A stretch of DNA of 64,000 nucleotides from assembly GCA_012932295.1 (NCBI GenBank), contig JAAONU010000013.1:39942627-40006626 (forward strand), written 5' to 3'. This stretch comes from Cyclina sinensis (lineage: Eukaryota; Mollusca; Bivalvia; Venerida; Veneridae). Positions 14,901 to 25,414 of the stretch are shown here, in pieces (position 1 is the first letter of the stretch; every line of letters starts with the position of its first letter). The notes under the pieces are model-generated. The model searched no databases. It had not been told where the DNA came from and saw only the letters and a program-made list of their open reading frames with translations. A program made the translations under genes and the position numbers.

Positions 14901-17900
14901 ATACAACCTCATAAAGCATTTAATAAGTACAAACAAGACCTGTGAATGGACATATGCCCCCGAAGTCATACTTGGGAAAAGAACATGTTTTTCATTGGAA
15001 AAAAAGGCCAAATAGTATAGGAAAGTGTGAAAGAAGAAGTGTGAAAGGAGAGAGGAATGTTAGCAAACACGTCAGTAGATTGGGGTAGGCACACATTTAA
15101 TAAAACATAAATTACTAAACATATTTATAGTTTCAAGTTTACCTGTCTGTGAATTTGCTGGTGTCAGCCAAAGCACAAGCACCTTTTATATCTGATCACT
15201 GTATTATTTATTTTTAACTTGTATCATTTTTGCGAGCATAGGAAGTAGATGTGTTTACCCACTGTTAAATTTGTTATACCCTTAATAATTATACTGAGAG
15301 TAACTATCATAAATGACAACTAACAACAAAAGAATCAAACATATACATTGTTTGTCAGCTGAGATAAATGCTCTGATTATATACATATATATAACAGCTA
15401 TTAAATTCTTTTAGAACAAAATATTATTATTCATCATATAAATGTTGATACCAAATAACTTAAAACTCTAATAGCATATTTTTTCAAGAAATATTTCATG
15501 AGAACATCCAAACTAGGCATTATCAATCACAAAATTGTTGACAGGAACAACCATCAATGTATTTTTACGAAAAATTTCCTTTCCAGTTAATTGTGTCCTT
15601 ATCATTTAAGCTACAAATCTAGGATTGTCTCAATTTTCATCACATTTATCCATAATTATTTCAAAATCTATCTATGAAGAACAAAAATTATACACAAAAC
15701 ACGACCATCTATTCATAACCATATCACAATTTTTGACATACAAGTGTGACCTTGGCCTTTGAGGTGGAGGCCTGATTCTTGCTTTCGAAGTGTTGTCATC
15801 ATGTATAAGACATTCATATGACTGTATAAATGCCTAGTCATTTTAAAATCCGTCCAGGGATGTCAGAATTGTCGACTGGACACAACCATCAATGCACTTT
15901 TATGAAATATTCATATCATGACTTTGGACATACAAATGGAACCTTGACCTCTGAGCTAGACACCTGATTCTTGTGTGCAACAAGTCGTCATTATGTCCAA
16001 CACATTTATGCCAAGTCATTTTAAAATACATCCTGGAATGTCAGAATTGTTGATCAGACACGAACATCAATGCACTTTCATGAAATATTCAAATCATAAC
16101 TTTGGACAAACAAGTGTGACCTTGACCTCAGAGCTGGACACCTGATTCTTGTGTGCGACACGTCATAATCATGTCCAACACATTTATGCCAAGTCATTTT
16201 AAAATACATCCTGGAATGACAATTGTTGACCGAACATCACCATCAATGCACTTTTATAAAAAATTCCTTTCAAGTCCAAGTGTGAACTTGAGCTTTCACC
16301 TACAAACCTGAGTCTTGCATGTGACACATCGTCTCAATGTGCCACATGTTTATGCAAAATTATTTTAAAATCCATCCATGACTGACAAAGTTATGGATGG
16401 GACAAAAAGCAGACAGACGGAGGGACAGACAATATGGGGGAATAAAAAATCAACAACAAAACCCTATTGTATTATCTCCTTGCAAATCTTTCAAGGTTGC
16501 ATTATTTTAAACTTCAGCCACCCTTTGGGCAATCTTCTGTGAGCTGAGCATCGAACTGAGCATTGTTATTACACTGACAAAAAGGTCAATTCAACCATTT
16601 CAGTGTGCTACTATCTACAAAGAACTTAAGTTATGGGCTTAAAAGATTTAAAAGATGGTATGGTTTTCTTTTCATAACTATCAAACACTGTGTACTCTTA
16701 CTCTGTTCACTTACAATGCTCTTTTATTGTAGTTCCTACATCTAAACTGATCCTGAGTGGCTGGAAATTGTCATAGTCGGATACCCATGTCCAACCCATT
16801 ATGTTACTCTCCATTCATACAATGTAGTGATAACGGAATAAGGTACCATGGTAATCCAACGATGGAAAAAAGTATGAGGCTTAATTCATTTACTAACTAG
16901 GTCCAATTTTGCCTGTATGTAAAGCATTTAGTGATTAACATGAATATACTACATATAACTGTTTTGATTTGTTTCTCTGACAGCAATTTTAAAACAGTTC
17001 TTGAAGTCTACATTAATTTTGACAAATGAATTTTTTCTGCTTCAAGCCAGTGCTTTTTTTGACAGTGTAGAAGATTACTGTTCACTTAACCCTGGTGGGA
17101 TTCTAACCTAAAATCTCCTGACAGGGAGTCTCGTCATCCTACACCTCAAGGGCAAAGCTTACAGGACAGTGTAGCCCACCTTCTAGGATCTCCCTCATCC
17201 AGAATTTCATAAAATATTCTGAATGCTAAATAAAACAGTTTGGCTCAAATTGAGCTTATAAATTACTGAATAGTAACAGTTTCCTTGACCTGTCCACTTC
17301 TATACATTTTCATACTGCCAATTTGTGTGCTTAATATTTTTCTATTTCGGTAATACATTTAAATAGAAGGCCTTGCTTTATCATGCTAAACAGTGGCAAT
17401 GTAAATGACCTAACCCTTGCCCCTGTACAAAGTCATTTTGTCTGTCATTTTTCACTCACTCAACCTTCTCTAATTAAAATTCTGTGCATAATGAGAGATA
17501 GGATTCTGAATGTAAGATTGCCTGTATGAATAAACTATTAGCTTTGGCCATCACTGTTGTGAAATGGGGTCTTAAATGATAGCTGAAATGTTCCAAAAGT
17601 CTCGGCATCCTAAAATGAAAACATTCCTTTCAAATAAGTATGGCCCCAATTTTTGAGATCTAGACAGTAGTCAATCCTAGTCAATGTATTTTCTTTTGTT
17701 CAGGATATTGATTTATACTTCTGACTGGCAATATCCTTCATGTCAAAGCTCCAAAAGGTCTTTCTGGTGGCAGATAATATACCTTCTTTTCCTATCTACT
17801 AAGTATTGCCCAACTGATTTACTGGTCACAAAACAGTCAGGTTTCAGGCACATTATAAAGGTCCTAATGAAAATGGGTGCCTGAATGGCTTGTAAGCAAG

Positions 17901-20428
17901 ACTTATGTCAAAGGTCTGTATTTGCACTCATAATATTGAGACTATATACTCACCTAGTTCTACAACATTAACTGAAGCATTTGACTTCGCAATCTCATTT
18001 AGGTCCTGAAAATAAAATGAAATACTTTGAAGGCAAAACCAATCACCATATCTCCTAATATTTGACTAAGCTGAAACAGTAATAAGTAGATTAACATAGA
18101 TTTTGATTCAGGGGGTTATCTACATGCATCTCCTAATGATGTCAAACTCCTTGCGGGGACGTAGACATATCGATTTACAGACACTTCACCCCAAGCAATT
18201 TTTTCCAGACACTTCACTACCTAAACACTTCACCCCTCATTTCATGAAAAATGACTCAGACACTTCAACCCCCATTTTATTTTTTGTTACTTATAGACAA
18301 TTAAAGGTGTTAAGAGTTATATGTATTTGTGTCTTTTGAATCATATAGCATTTTTAATGGTTTTGTTGTCTGGGCACATACAGAATTTGGTGTTTGGCTG
18401 GGAGTAGGATCATTGTATAAATGTCTATTAATTTATATTAGTTTATAGTTTAGTTTATACCAAATTTATTTTCATTCGATTGTATAAGAAGCTTTTTAGC
18501 TTATAAACATTATCTATATAATTATCTATATATTATTAGTTAATAATACAAGTTTACAAGTTTCAAGTTTTATTGGCAAAATCAGCATAATGATACCCCT
18601 GGCCATTTACAATAAGAAAAATAGAATACATGTATGGCAAAGACTTACAAAAGTATAATAATAAATATTATTTATTATATCAGAATAATTAAGGTATGTT
18701 CTCTTCAATACAGCAAATGTAATCCCTTTCACACCTCCTTTCATCTCTAACTGATGACAGATTTACTATACAGGATGAAGACTAATACCATTATGTATGC
18801 ATTTAACAGCCAGAAATTAAAGTTGTTAATTGATCAAATTAAATTTTGATCTAAGAAATTTTCTGTTTTGATTCAGAGGTGTCTGTGAAAAACTAAATAG
18901 TGTATATTACAGCATCAATAAATAAATATATTTGGAATAATTTATAATAACAGCTACTAGCCCATAACAAGTAATTATACGATTAGAAAGATATGTAAGT
19001 ATTCATTGCTTTTTCAATTTTGAGTATATTTTAATCATCGTGATCATTTATTATATAAGTTTGTTTGGTATAATTATCAATATTATTTGATTAGTTTTTT
19101 TCCAATCTGATCTGTGCTATATATAATATATATCTAAAAGTGCTTTTGATAAACTGATTTTTTATATCAGCTTATGCCAGAAGATGTTAAATAACTTAGC
19201 TAGGTACTTGTATTTTGCTTTTAAGAGACAAGCTATCTAGTTAGATACCTGAACACTTTTAAACTTAAACACCTGTTATTATGTCAATAATTTATGAAAT
19301 AAATTGACATTGCATATTGTAATAATTTTCTTCAGGCATAATTAAGCCATTTGATATGAGATCAGTAAGTGGCACACTTACCATGTAATTCAATAAACAG
19401 ATTTTAGCAACGTTGAATATACAATGTGACAGTATACAACTGCCTGATGAGAATATGCTTGATTATATAGATAGACTCTTTTAATCTTATTAGAAATAGG
19501 TAAAATGATTACTTGCTTGCTATACAAAAAAATCTAAAAAAAAAAAAAATGAAAATTTTTATTTAAACATCACAGAAAAAAGTTTTAAATGAATACATGT
19601 GGGAATAAAGTAATTCAGACCAGTATTTGCATAAAGCTATTATATCATGTTAAGATAACTCATTTGCTGGACCAAAGTATAGGTATGAACATTTTCCTAA
19701 CAGGTATATCCAAGGCTGCATCAGAGTCTTAATTGGGATGCATACAATAGGGCCAACAGAAGAGGTACACCATTATGTGAGTATTAATGTAGATCCTTAT
19801 CCTCCATCATGTTTTTTGTTTTTAATACAAAATTATAACAAAAATAAATTCTGTCATGTTTTTTTGTTGTTTTTGTTGTTGTTTGATATGCAAAGTTACT
19901 ACAAAAATGTATGTAATAAGTATGGCATACCTACATAAAAAGTTTAGGTTCACCTATATTTTTTTTTTTTTTTTTTTGGGGGGTGGGGGGGTGGAAGGGG
20001 GGAAGTGTCTTACCAATTTTGGGGGGTGAAGTGTCTGGGGGGGGGGGGGGAGGGTGAAGTGTCTGCAAAATTTGGGGGGTGAAGTGTCTGGGGGTTAAGT
20101 GTCTTGCAACCGACGTATCGCCGGGATGTAGATGGCTAATGCAGTACTGGGATGGTTACTTTGTGTCAGTAATGGTCATAACTTGTCAGAATAACTATGC
20201 AGCTCATACCAATTATTGTCAAAAACGGAAAATGCTGTAAAGAAAACATCGTGCTCAAAAGTGAAACTAGGATTGCGGATTCTGAAATAGTACCTTGGCT
20301 GCTTCTGGGTTTCTACAGCAGGCAAACAAGAATTTTGGCGGGTCAGATAGCTGAAGAAACTGCTTTACAAATTCCAAACCAATGCCACGGTTACAACCTG
20401 TAATTAATACCGACTTTGGTGACAACAT
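2691..20428 (-). CDS. Short-chain dehydrogenase/reductase, C-factor/sniffer-like carbonyl reductase (5 exons, complete, 251 aa)
   Basis: Five exons on the minus strand (20294-20428, 17954-18005, 14672-14859, 6663-6812, 2691-2921) join in consistent phase into 251 codons plus stop. Seen: Rossmann cofactor motif TGCNRGIG (residues 10-17), an ELDV segment near 62-65, NNSG (91-94, the SDR NNAG motif), NAIGP (116-120), candidate catalytic Ser at 154 or 159, the YRASK catalytic pair Tyr171/Lys175, and PGWVKT (201-206). SDR enzymes of this type are cytosolic NAD(P)H-dependent oxidoreductases; sniffer-type members reduce reactive carbonyls. The length matches the family. The start is the ATG two residues before Ser-Pro; an upstream in-frame TTG is not used. 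The substrate cannot be told. Introns are long and filled with mobile DNA, but the coding parts are intact, suggesting a working gene. Confidence 0.9.
3092..4165 (+). repeat. Satellite-bearing element, family G
   Basis: Starts AACAAGAGCCATG with a CCATGT/ACATGG hairpin. It has about six monomers of 154-158 bp (marker GTAGGCAAGG near 3213, 3371, 3528, 3682, 3836 and 3990). The 3' end at GGCAGGGGGATAAA forms a sub-terminal inverted match with TTAATCCCCC near the 5' end. It lies in SDR intron 4. Confidence 0.7.
4300..5130. repeat. Diverged tandem repeat of about 120-145 bp units
   Basis: A motif resembling TTTCATTTAAATATCTCATT recurs near 4490, 4615, 4760, 4878 and 5012, with CTTGAACCTACTGAC-type phrases between. 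The units are old and uneven. This is probably the core of another satellite-bearing element whose ends are lost. Confidence 0.45.
5309..5404. repeat. 24-bp minisatellite, 4 copies
   Basis: Four near-identical copies of a 24-bp unit containing GAAGCCGGGTACAGG, starting at 5309, 5333, 5357 and 5381. Because 24 is a multiple of three, frames stay open on both strands through the array. No gene is implied. Confidence 0.85.
5405..6080. other. Intron sequence with a weak tRNA-like (SINE head) trace
   Basis: Near 5440-5492 a GGGTTTGAGTCCCA block resembles a tRNA B box preceded by tRNA-like stem sequence, but no full cloverleaf could be drawn. The rest is unremarkable AT-rich intron. Confidence 0.3.
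6082..6608 (+). repeat. Satellite-bearing element, family I
   Basis: Starts AACAAGAACTGTCACTG and continues with TATGCCCCC. It has three monomers of about 152 bp (marker GGAAGGTCTTGTCC near 6163, 6315 and 6465) and ends CCCTTCGGGGGCATAAAA. The same element occurs inverted at 50956-51538, with matching ends. Confidence 0.75.
6663..6812 (-). CDS. SDR exon 4 (catalytic)
   Basis: 150 bp, phase 0 on both sides, CTACAG acceptor and GTTAGT donor. Codes residues 126-175, with the INIST serine strand and the YRASK Tyr/Lys pair ending exactly at the exon edge. Confidence 0.9.
6813..7084. other. Unremarkable SDR intron 3 sequence
   Basis: AT-rich, with no motif or repeat recognised before the MITE. 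Confidence 0.5.
7089..7504. mobile_element. TTAA-flanked MITE, copy 1
   Basis: 416 bp with terminal inverted repeats AGGGGCTGTGC... and ...GTACAGCCCCT, flanked by TTAA at 7085-7088 and 7505-7508. A second copy with the same ends and interior is at 62730-63159. The TTAA flanks suggest mobilisation by a piggyBac- or Kolobok-type transposase. It has no coding capacity. Confidence 0.8.
7655..9170 (+). repeat. Satellite-bearing element, family A, degraded 3' end
   Basis: Starts at a worn AAAAAGAGGGCC with a CTCACCTG block, then irregular 140-165 bp monomers carrying GGTAGAGGTCC phrases near 8145, 8430, 8766 and 9046. The usual terminal hairpin is not found. Confidence 0.65.
9171..9848. other. SDR intron 3, nothing recognised
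   Basis: AT-rich sequence without clear repeats or coding signal; the short open frame near 9697 has no recognisable motif. Confidence 0.5.
9849..11927 (+). repeat. Satellite-bearing element with family A 5' end and a 151-bp D-type core
   Basis: It opens with AACAAGAGGGC and a GCTCACCTT block like family A. Its core is instead ten monomers of 145-157 bp, with TGACCTTGAC-type markers near 10331, 10482, 10636, 10785, 10942, 11087, 11238, 11389, 11543 and 11694. It ends with a worn GTTGAGCTAA. The core carries many direct AGGTCA-type half-sites. Confidence 0.75.
12018..12868 (+). repeat. Satellite-bearing element, family H
   Basis: Five monomers of 149-161 bp (marker CACTGCACTTCCTCT near 12090, 12241, 12402, 12557 and 12706). 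The 3' end is a CTCTC...GAGAG hairpin followed by CATAAAA. The 5' boundary is uncertain. Confidence 0.65.
13040..14536 (+). repeat. Complete satellite-bearing element, family A
   Basis: AACAAGAGGGCC with its hairpin at the 5' end, about 160-bp monomers through 14300, then the conserved 3' module and a perfect hairpin (GCTCACCT with AGGTGAGC) ending CTAA. It is the best-preserved family A copy here and ends about 135 bp from SDR exon 3. Confidence 0.8.
14672..14859 (-). CDS. SDR exon 3
   Basis: 188 bp between a TTTACAG acceptor and a GTAAGA donor. Codes residues 63 (split codon) to 125, including LLINNSG, the helix alpha4 region and NAIGP. Confidence 0.9.
14860..15680. other. SDR intron 2, nothing recognised
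   Basis: AT-rich unique-looking sequence with no coding signal or clear repeat. Confidence 0.5.
15690..16446. repeat. Tandem repeat of 167-187 bp units, family J
   Basis: Four units carry GTGACCTTGACCT-type phrases near 15748, 15930, 16117 and 16284, with CATCAATGCACTTT between them. A 3' block GACAGACGGAGGGACAGAC is followed by GGGGGAATAAAA, which resembles family G and I ends. Confidence 0.65.
16447..17953. other. SDR intron 2, nothing recognised
   Basis: No repeat family, RNA gene or convincing coding signal was seen. The open frame at 17684-17884 lacks any motif. Confidence 0.45.
17954..18005 (-). CDS. SDR exon 2
   Basis: 52 bp between a TTTTCAG acceptor and a GTGAGT donor, phase 0 in and phase 1 out. 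Codes DLNEIAKSNASVNVVEL, the stretch up to the adenine-ring-binding Asp. Too short to stand out as an open frame, but the phase fits both neighbours. Confidence 0.85.
18166..20122. mobile_element. DNA element with 10-bp target duplication and clustered sub-terminal repeats
   Basis: The left side has four copies of (A)GACACTTCACCCC-like sequence at 18179-18270. The right side has five inverted copies (GGGGTGAAGTGTCT) at 20000-20105. Ends resembling ATCG.TT..A-GACACTT face each other. The flanks GGGACGTAGA (18156-18165) and GGGATGTAGA (20123-20132) differ at one of ten bases, as expected for a target duplication. That length suggests a MULE-like element. The 1.7-kb interior is very AT-rich and has no transposase. 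It sits in SDR intron 1. Confidence 0.6.
20294..20428 (-). CDS. SDR exon 1
   Basis: Codes residues 1-45, from ATG (20428-20426) to ...NPEAAK, ending at an AAG|GTA donor in phase 0. It contains the beta1 strand and the glycine-rich cofactor motif TGCNRGIG. Confidence 0.9.
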
Positions 20429-22259
20429 GACTCTTTCTTTTTCGTTCAAGGTTAACTACAACTTAATAGGGTTTTACTGCGGAAAGTATGCTGGGAACCA
20501 GACTGCATATCAATTAGTCTGGATTACCTGCCCCTGAGACAACTAATCGTAGCATAGTAGGCAGGGAACCAGACTACATATCAATCTCCTTCGCAGTGAT
20601 CTCCCCTCCATACTCCTTAGTTCATTTTAAGCCATGTACACATGTATAAACTTTTATATTGATATTTTTATTATTTTTTTGTCTTTTTGGGGTCTAATTT
20701 TCATAGGAATGACATCGATGTTTGGAAGTTAAACAGTTAAGAAGAAAACAACTTTTTTTGCTAGGAGCAATTTCCTGCATTCTCAATCTGGAGTAGTCAG
20801 TTTTGGTGGAATTAAGGTAAATTAGAAAGGTTACTGGGAGTTCCTTCTAGAGCTATTGAAAATGGTACATGTATATGCCCCAAAAACACCAAGTCAACTG
20901 CCTCGCCTCGGCGTGCCTGAACATAGCTACGGCACTGCTTTTAATCATCATCACATGGCATGCCTCCTGTACTGGAAGGGAAGTTACCGCTGCTTGGAGA
21001 CTGACTAAACAGAATGCCACGAATATTTTTTTTCTACGGATAGAACTCGGTATAAATAAATAATAAAGAAAAACACGAATTGTTTTTAGATAAAGAGATA
21101 ACTGACATAAAATGACTGTTTGTACGAACTGTCAAGTAAATATCATTTTTTTCTGATCGATTTATAGCCAATTTTAAGAGAAAGTCAAAACAGTCCTACT
21201 ATGGATGAAAACGGTATTAAACTAGCCAAAACGTAAGCTCTGAAGATAAACGCTTCTGTTGTAATGAATGTTTCAGTCAGTCAATCAATCAATTACAATC
21301 AATCAATAAGGTTAGACTTTAATAAGATGAGCCTTAGGAAATAAAGTGAACTTGTCCAGGTATTATCAGTCTCCATATACACTAGATAGATAAACAAAAA
21401 AAGTTAGTTTTATATAATATACAGAAAAATCTTTGAATACATATGCAGGTGCAGACATGTATCGAGTCATTTTGCCTTTTTGTGTTTGAGTTTCGCAAAG
21501 GAATCCAAAGTACACCTTGCAGAATCTCTGTCAGCAAATTTGGGTTCATTGTAAATAACAATAGTTTAGTTGCACCTTGTTAAGGTAGCATTTGTTTTTT
21601 TTAAATCTGTTGTAAAGTGTGTACAGAGCAACATACTGGCTTTGATTAAAATTAACAACATGCATATATAAGCTATACATGTAAGCTAGATGTCAGCTAT
21701 CTGAGTCAAAAGTATGTGTAAAGTTTTTTTATGAACAAAACAATAATAAAATAATAGGTTAAATGTTGTGAGCCCAACTTGGAAAGGAAAGAGTTAATAA
21801 AAGAAATTCAACGTGATTATCACTTGCACCGCGAACTACACAATCTTAAAATTTTCTATGGAATTGGCAAGAAGAGGTCAAATTAATATGTCCCAAGACA
21901 CTGTAAGAAATTAGTTCTAGTGTTACTGAAAATGTCAATTTAGATATATTTTTTGTTTCTTTAAAATAACGTATAATAGGACAAGGTTTTCTGAACTTCA
22001 TTTCTAAAGGTGTGTCTTTCAGCAAAAAAATCGAACACATATAGTTGAATATCACAAGGTCAAAGTATTTGCTAAGGTGACATTTCTTTTTTACTTTTGT
22101 TACCTTCTGCAACTCTTATCACATAACTGATATGCATTTTTTTGTTTTACTAATGTTCCTCACGTGTTAGCTAATTTTCTTATCAGCATATCTATTCATT
22201 TGATAATGAAAACAGGTACCCCATCCATCTGCATAGTATCCCTTAAATATTTCTCATAA
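20429..22259. other. SDR upstream region and intergenic spacer
   Basis: The promoter of the SDR gene should lie just above 20428. No TATA box is obvious. A partial duplication of GGGAACCAGACT-type sequence occurs at 20492 and 20568. The remaining 1.6 kb shows no gene; the minus frame at 21846-22112 has no recognisable motif. Confidence 0.4.
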
Positions 22260-22346
22260 AAAAGTCATAATGTCAATACTCCTGATGATCAACAAATTAG
22301 CAAAAGTTCAATTCCTCAAAATGATTCGTTAAACAATAGTTTACCG

Positions 22347-22637
22347 ATGTCGGTACCCAGTTTGAATAATATTAGTGAAGAATCTAGCTTCAAAATTTTA
22401 ACATTAAATGTTGGTGGTTTAACATCCAGACTAAAATATCCTGAATTTAAAGAACTTTTGTGTAAATATCCAATAATAGCCATCCAAGAGACAAAATTAG
22501 ATGACGTATGTTACGTAAACGTACCAGGCTTTGAAATTTACTTGAAAAATAAAAATAGTATAATGACTTCCAAAAGTGGTGGAATCGCACTTCTGATTGA
22601 AATGATGTTCAAAATATATTACTGTTTTAGAATCTAA
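22347..22637 (+). pseudogene. LINE endonuclease, N-terminal half
   Basis: Reads the first APE motifs LNVGG and QETKLDD, then stops at 22637 and drifts out of frame before the C-run. Confidence 0.8.
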
Positions 22638-22751
22638 AAGTAAGTTAACCATTTGGTTCAAAGTTTCTAAAGAGTTGTGTAATTTAGATAAGGATATGCT
22701 TGGCTCAGTTATTTACGTCCCCCCCCCCCCCCGATTTCCAGTCCTTATGCG

Positions 22752-23288
22752 GTGGACTCTCCATATGATGAATTGCAAGAAGAATTAAATATATTTTCTA
22801 GATATTATGACTCGATTTGCCTTTTTGGAGATTTTAACTCGCGTACAAAAGGACTAAACGATTTCATTGATTTTGATTTAAATTTGTTTGAAAGTCAAAA
22901 CCTTGACGAAATACGTAATGAATATAATGTTGAGATGGAGAGATGGAGAGATTTGACAGTTCTCGAATTGTTAATAGCTAGGCTTCGTGTTAATAATGAT
23001 CAAATTTCGAATACGTATGGTAACAAATTTATTAATTTTCTAAAATTGAATTATTTGTATATTTTAAATGGCCGGACTTTCATGGATGTCCCGGGAAATG
23101 TTACATGTAAAGGATCGAGTACAGTTGATTTTGGTTATTTTCAGATGTTCACAGCCCAGTCGAGCTTAACTTGGGTTTTGAAATCAATCATCTCTCAAAT
23201 AAGCAAAGCATTGAAGAACCCTTTATCAATAAAATTGATCGTAACGAGATTAATCGTCTTCAAAATAAACTTGATGGCATTATTTTAA
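22752..23288 (+). pseudogene. LINE endonuclease, C-terminal half
   Basis: Carries GDFNSR, the conserved Asp/Asn of APE endonucleases, and continues to the start of the linker. Separated from the N-terminal half by frameshifts around the poly-C tract. Confidence 0.8.
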
Positions 23289-23809
23289 ATGGAAATACCA
23301 CCCCAAACGAATTAAATGAAATAGTAAACGACTTGTCCTCACTTTTCATGGAAACGTCACATGAAGCTTTTGGTTTTATACAGTCGTATGAGCCTTGCTC
23401 ATAATAATTCCAACAAAGCTAATACTTGGTTCGGTCCAAAATGCAAACAAGCTCAAAGAAACTTCAATAACGCTAAACATTTATATAAATTGAGAAAGAC
23501 TAATGAGACAAGGCAAAACTTGAGACGCAAAGCAAATATATATCAAACTACGATTAAAACATTTTATAATAAACATAAAAACTCAGCCATTAATAAATTA
23601 AGGAAAACTAAAAGTGAAGATCCAAGACAATATTGGAAAATTTTAAAAGGTAAAAGCAATAACAATATAAGCGCCAGTATGACTGATTTATTTAACTTTT
23701 TCAAAGAAGTAAATAACAACGAAAACGATGACAGCAGCAGCAACAACAATAACAACAACAACAATAACAATAATAACAATAATAATAATAATCTTAACGT
23801 GCCTTTTAA

Positions 23810-25080
23810 TATAGATGAAGTTGAAAAAGCGATTAAAAATCTTAAGAATAATAAAGCTTGTGGTTATGATAAAATGGTAAATGAACAGATTAAAGCATCA
23901 TTTGGACTGTTAAAAAAATTTATATGTTAATTTATTCAATATTGTATTTGATACGGGTATTATACCAGAACAGTGGACTATCGGAATAATAAATCCAATT
24001 TATAAAAATAAAGGTGATGCACAGAAACCAGAAAATTATAGACCTATTACATTGTTAAGTTGTCTGGGTAAACTTTTTACTAGTTTATTGAACAAACGAA
24101 TTACCGATTATGTAGAATTTAACGATATTTTAAATAATACTCAAGCGTATTTAGAAAGGGGTATTCGACGTCTGACAATATTTTTATATTACATCATATA
24201 ATCAAATTCCTAACTAATAATAGAAAGAAACTATTTTGCTCATTTATAGATTTAAAACAAGCTTTTGACACGGTTTGGAGAAAGGGCCTTTGGGAGAAAC
24301 TTAGTAATGTAAATATCCATGGTAAAATGCTAAATGCCATCAAAAATATGTATGATAGCATAAAGTCTCGCGTAAAGGTCAATTCAGAATTATCTAATTT
24401 TTTACAAGTAACATTGGTGTTCGACAAGGGGAAAATTTGTCTCCTTTATTATTTTCGCTTTATCTAAACGATTTGAATGATTTTTTATCATAATAATAGT
24501 AATGCACAAGGAATCATACTTCAAAATGAAGGAAATGTAAATCAAATGTATAACTTTTTGAGAATATTTATTTTACTTTATGCAGACGACACGGTTATAA
24601 TGGCTGAGACTGCAGAAGATCTACAGGAAGCATTAAAAACATATGAACAATATTGCGATACATGGAAATTGAAAGTAAATACTTCAAAAACGAAAATTGT
24701 AGTATTCCTAAATGGCAGACAAAGAAGATAAAATTTTACATACAATAATGAAGCTATTGAGGTGGTCAATGGTTATAAATAATTTAGGTTTATACTTCAG
24801 TAAAAGTGGATCGTTTGTTAAATGTAAAAATCATATTGCCGAACAAGCTACTCGTGCTATGTACAGTTTAATCAGAAATTCAAGTCGTTTAATTTTTCCT
24901 GTTGATCTACAGATAGATATATTTAATAAAACAGTTAAACCCATACTTATCTATGGCTCAGAAATTTGGGGGTTTGGAAATCTTGATATAATAGAACGTG
25001 TGCAACTGAAATTTCTTAAACATATATTGAAACTAAAACGCTATACTGCGAATTATTTTTTATTATATACTTTTAAATGA
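23810..25080 (+). pseudogene. LINE reverse transcriptase region, broken
   Basis: Several frames together give the RT blocks: NNKACGYD, NYRPITLLS, FIDLKQAFDTVW, a worn RQGE block near 24423, and YADDT. At least three frame changes and internal stops are needed to read it through. Confidence 0.85.
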
Positions 25081-25414
25081 AATATTGAGAAATATTGATG
25101 AAATAAATTGCGTATTTTCATTTTCCGTATTTTCACTGTAAAAAATTATTTTTCACAGCAGTGAAACATATTTTCCGTATTTTCACTGGTGTCTTGCCGG
25201 ACTACTTTCTTCTAAATTCAGCCAATACACTAAATTAAAGGGGAATTCTTTCGAATATTAAGGTAAAAAAGAGTAAAGTATAAAATAAACAGAAAATTCA
25301 AGTTTTTTCATTAAATACGGGATTAATTTTCATCTCGTGGTATGAAAATTATCATATTTCACTCGTGGCTATCGCCGCTCATGAAATATTTATGTATACG
25401 GGGAAACAGGGTGT
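25081..25414. other. Non-coding interruption in the LINE, with palindromic motif
   Basis: The LINE frame is lost between the post-RT region and the C-terminal part. This stretch has repeats of TTTTCCGTATTTTCACTG and a dyad TTTCACTCGTGGCT...GCTCATGAAA near 25362, which is shared with the large palindrome at 31648. It is probably a nested insertion; its ends are unclear. Confidence 0.45.
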
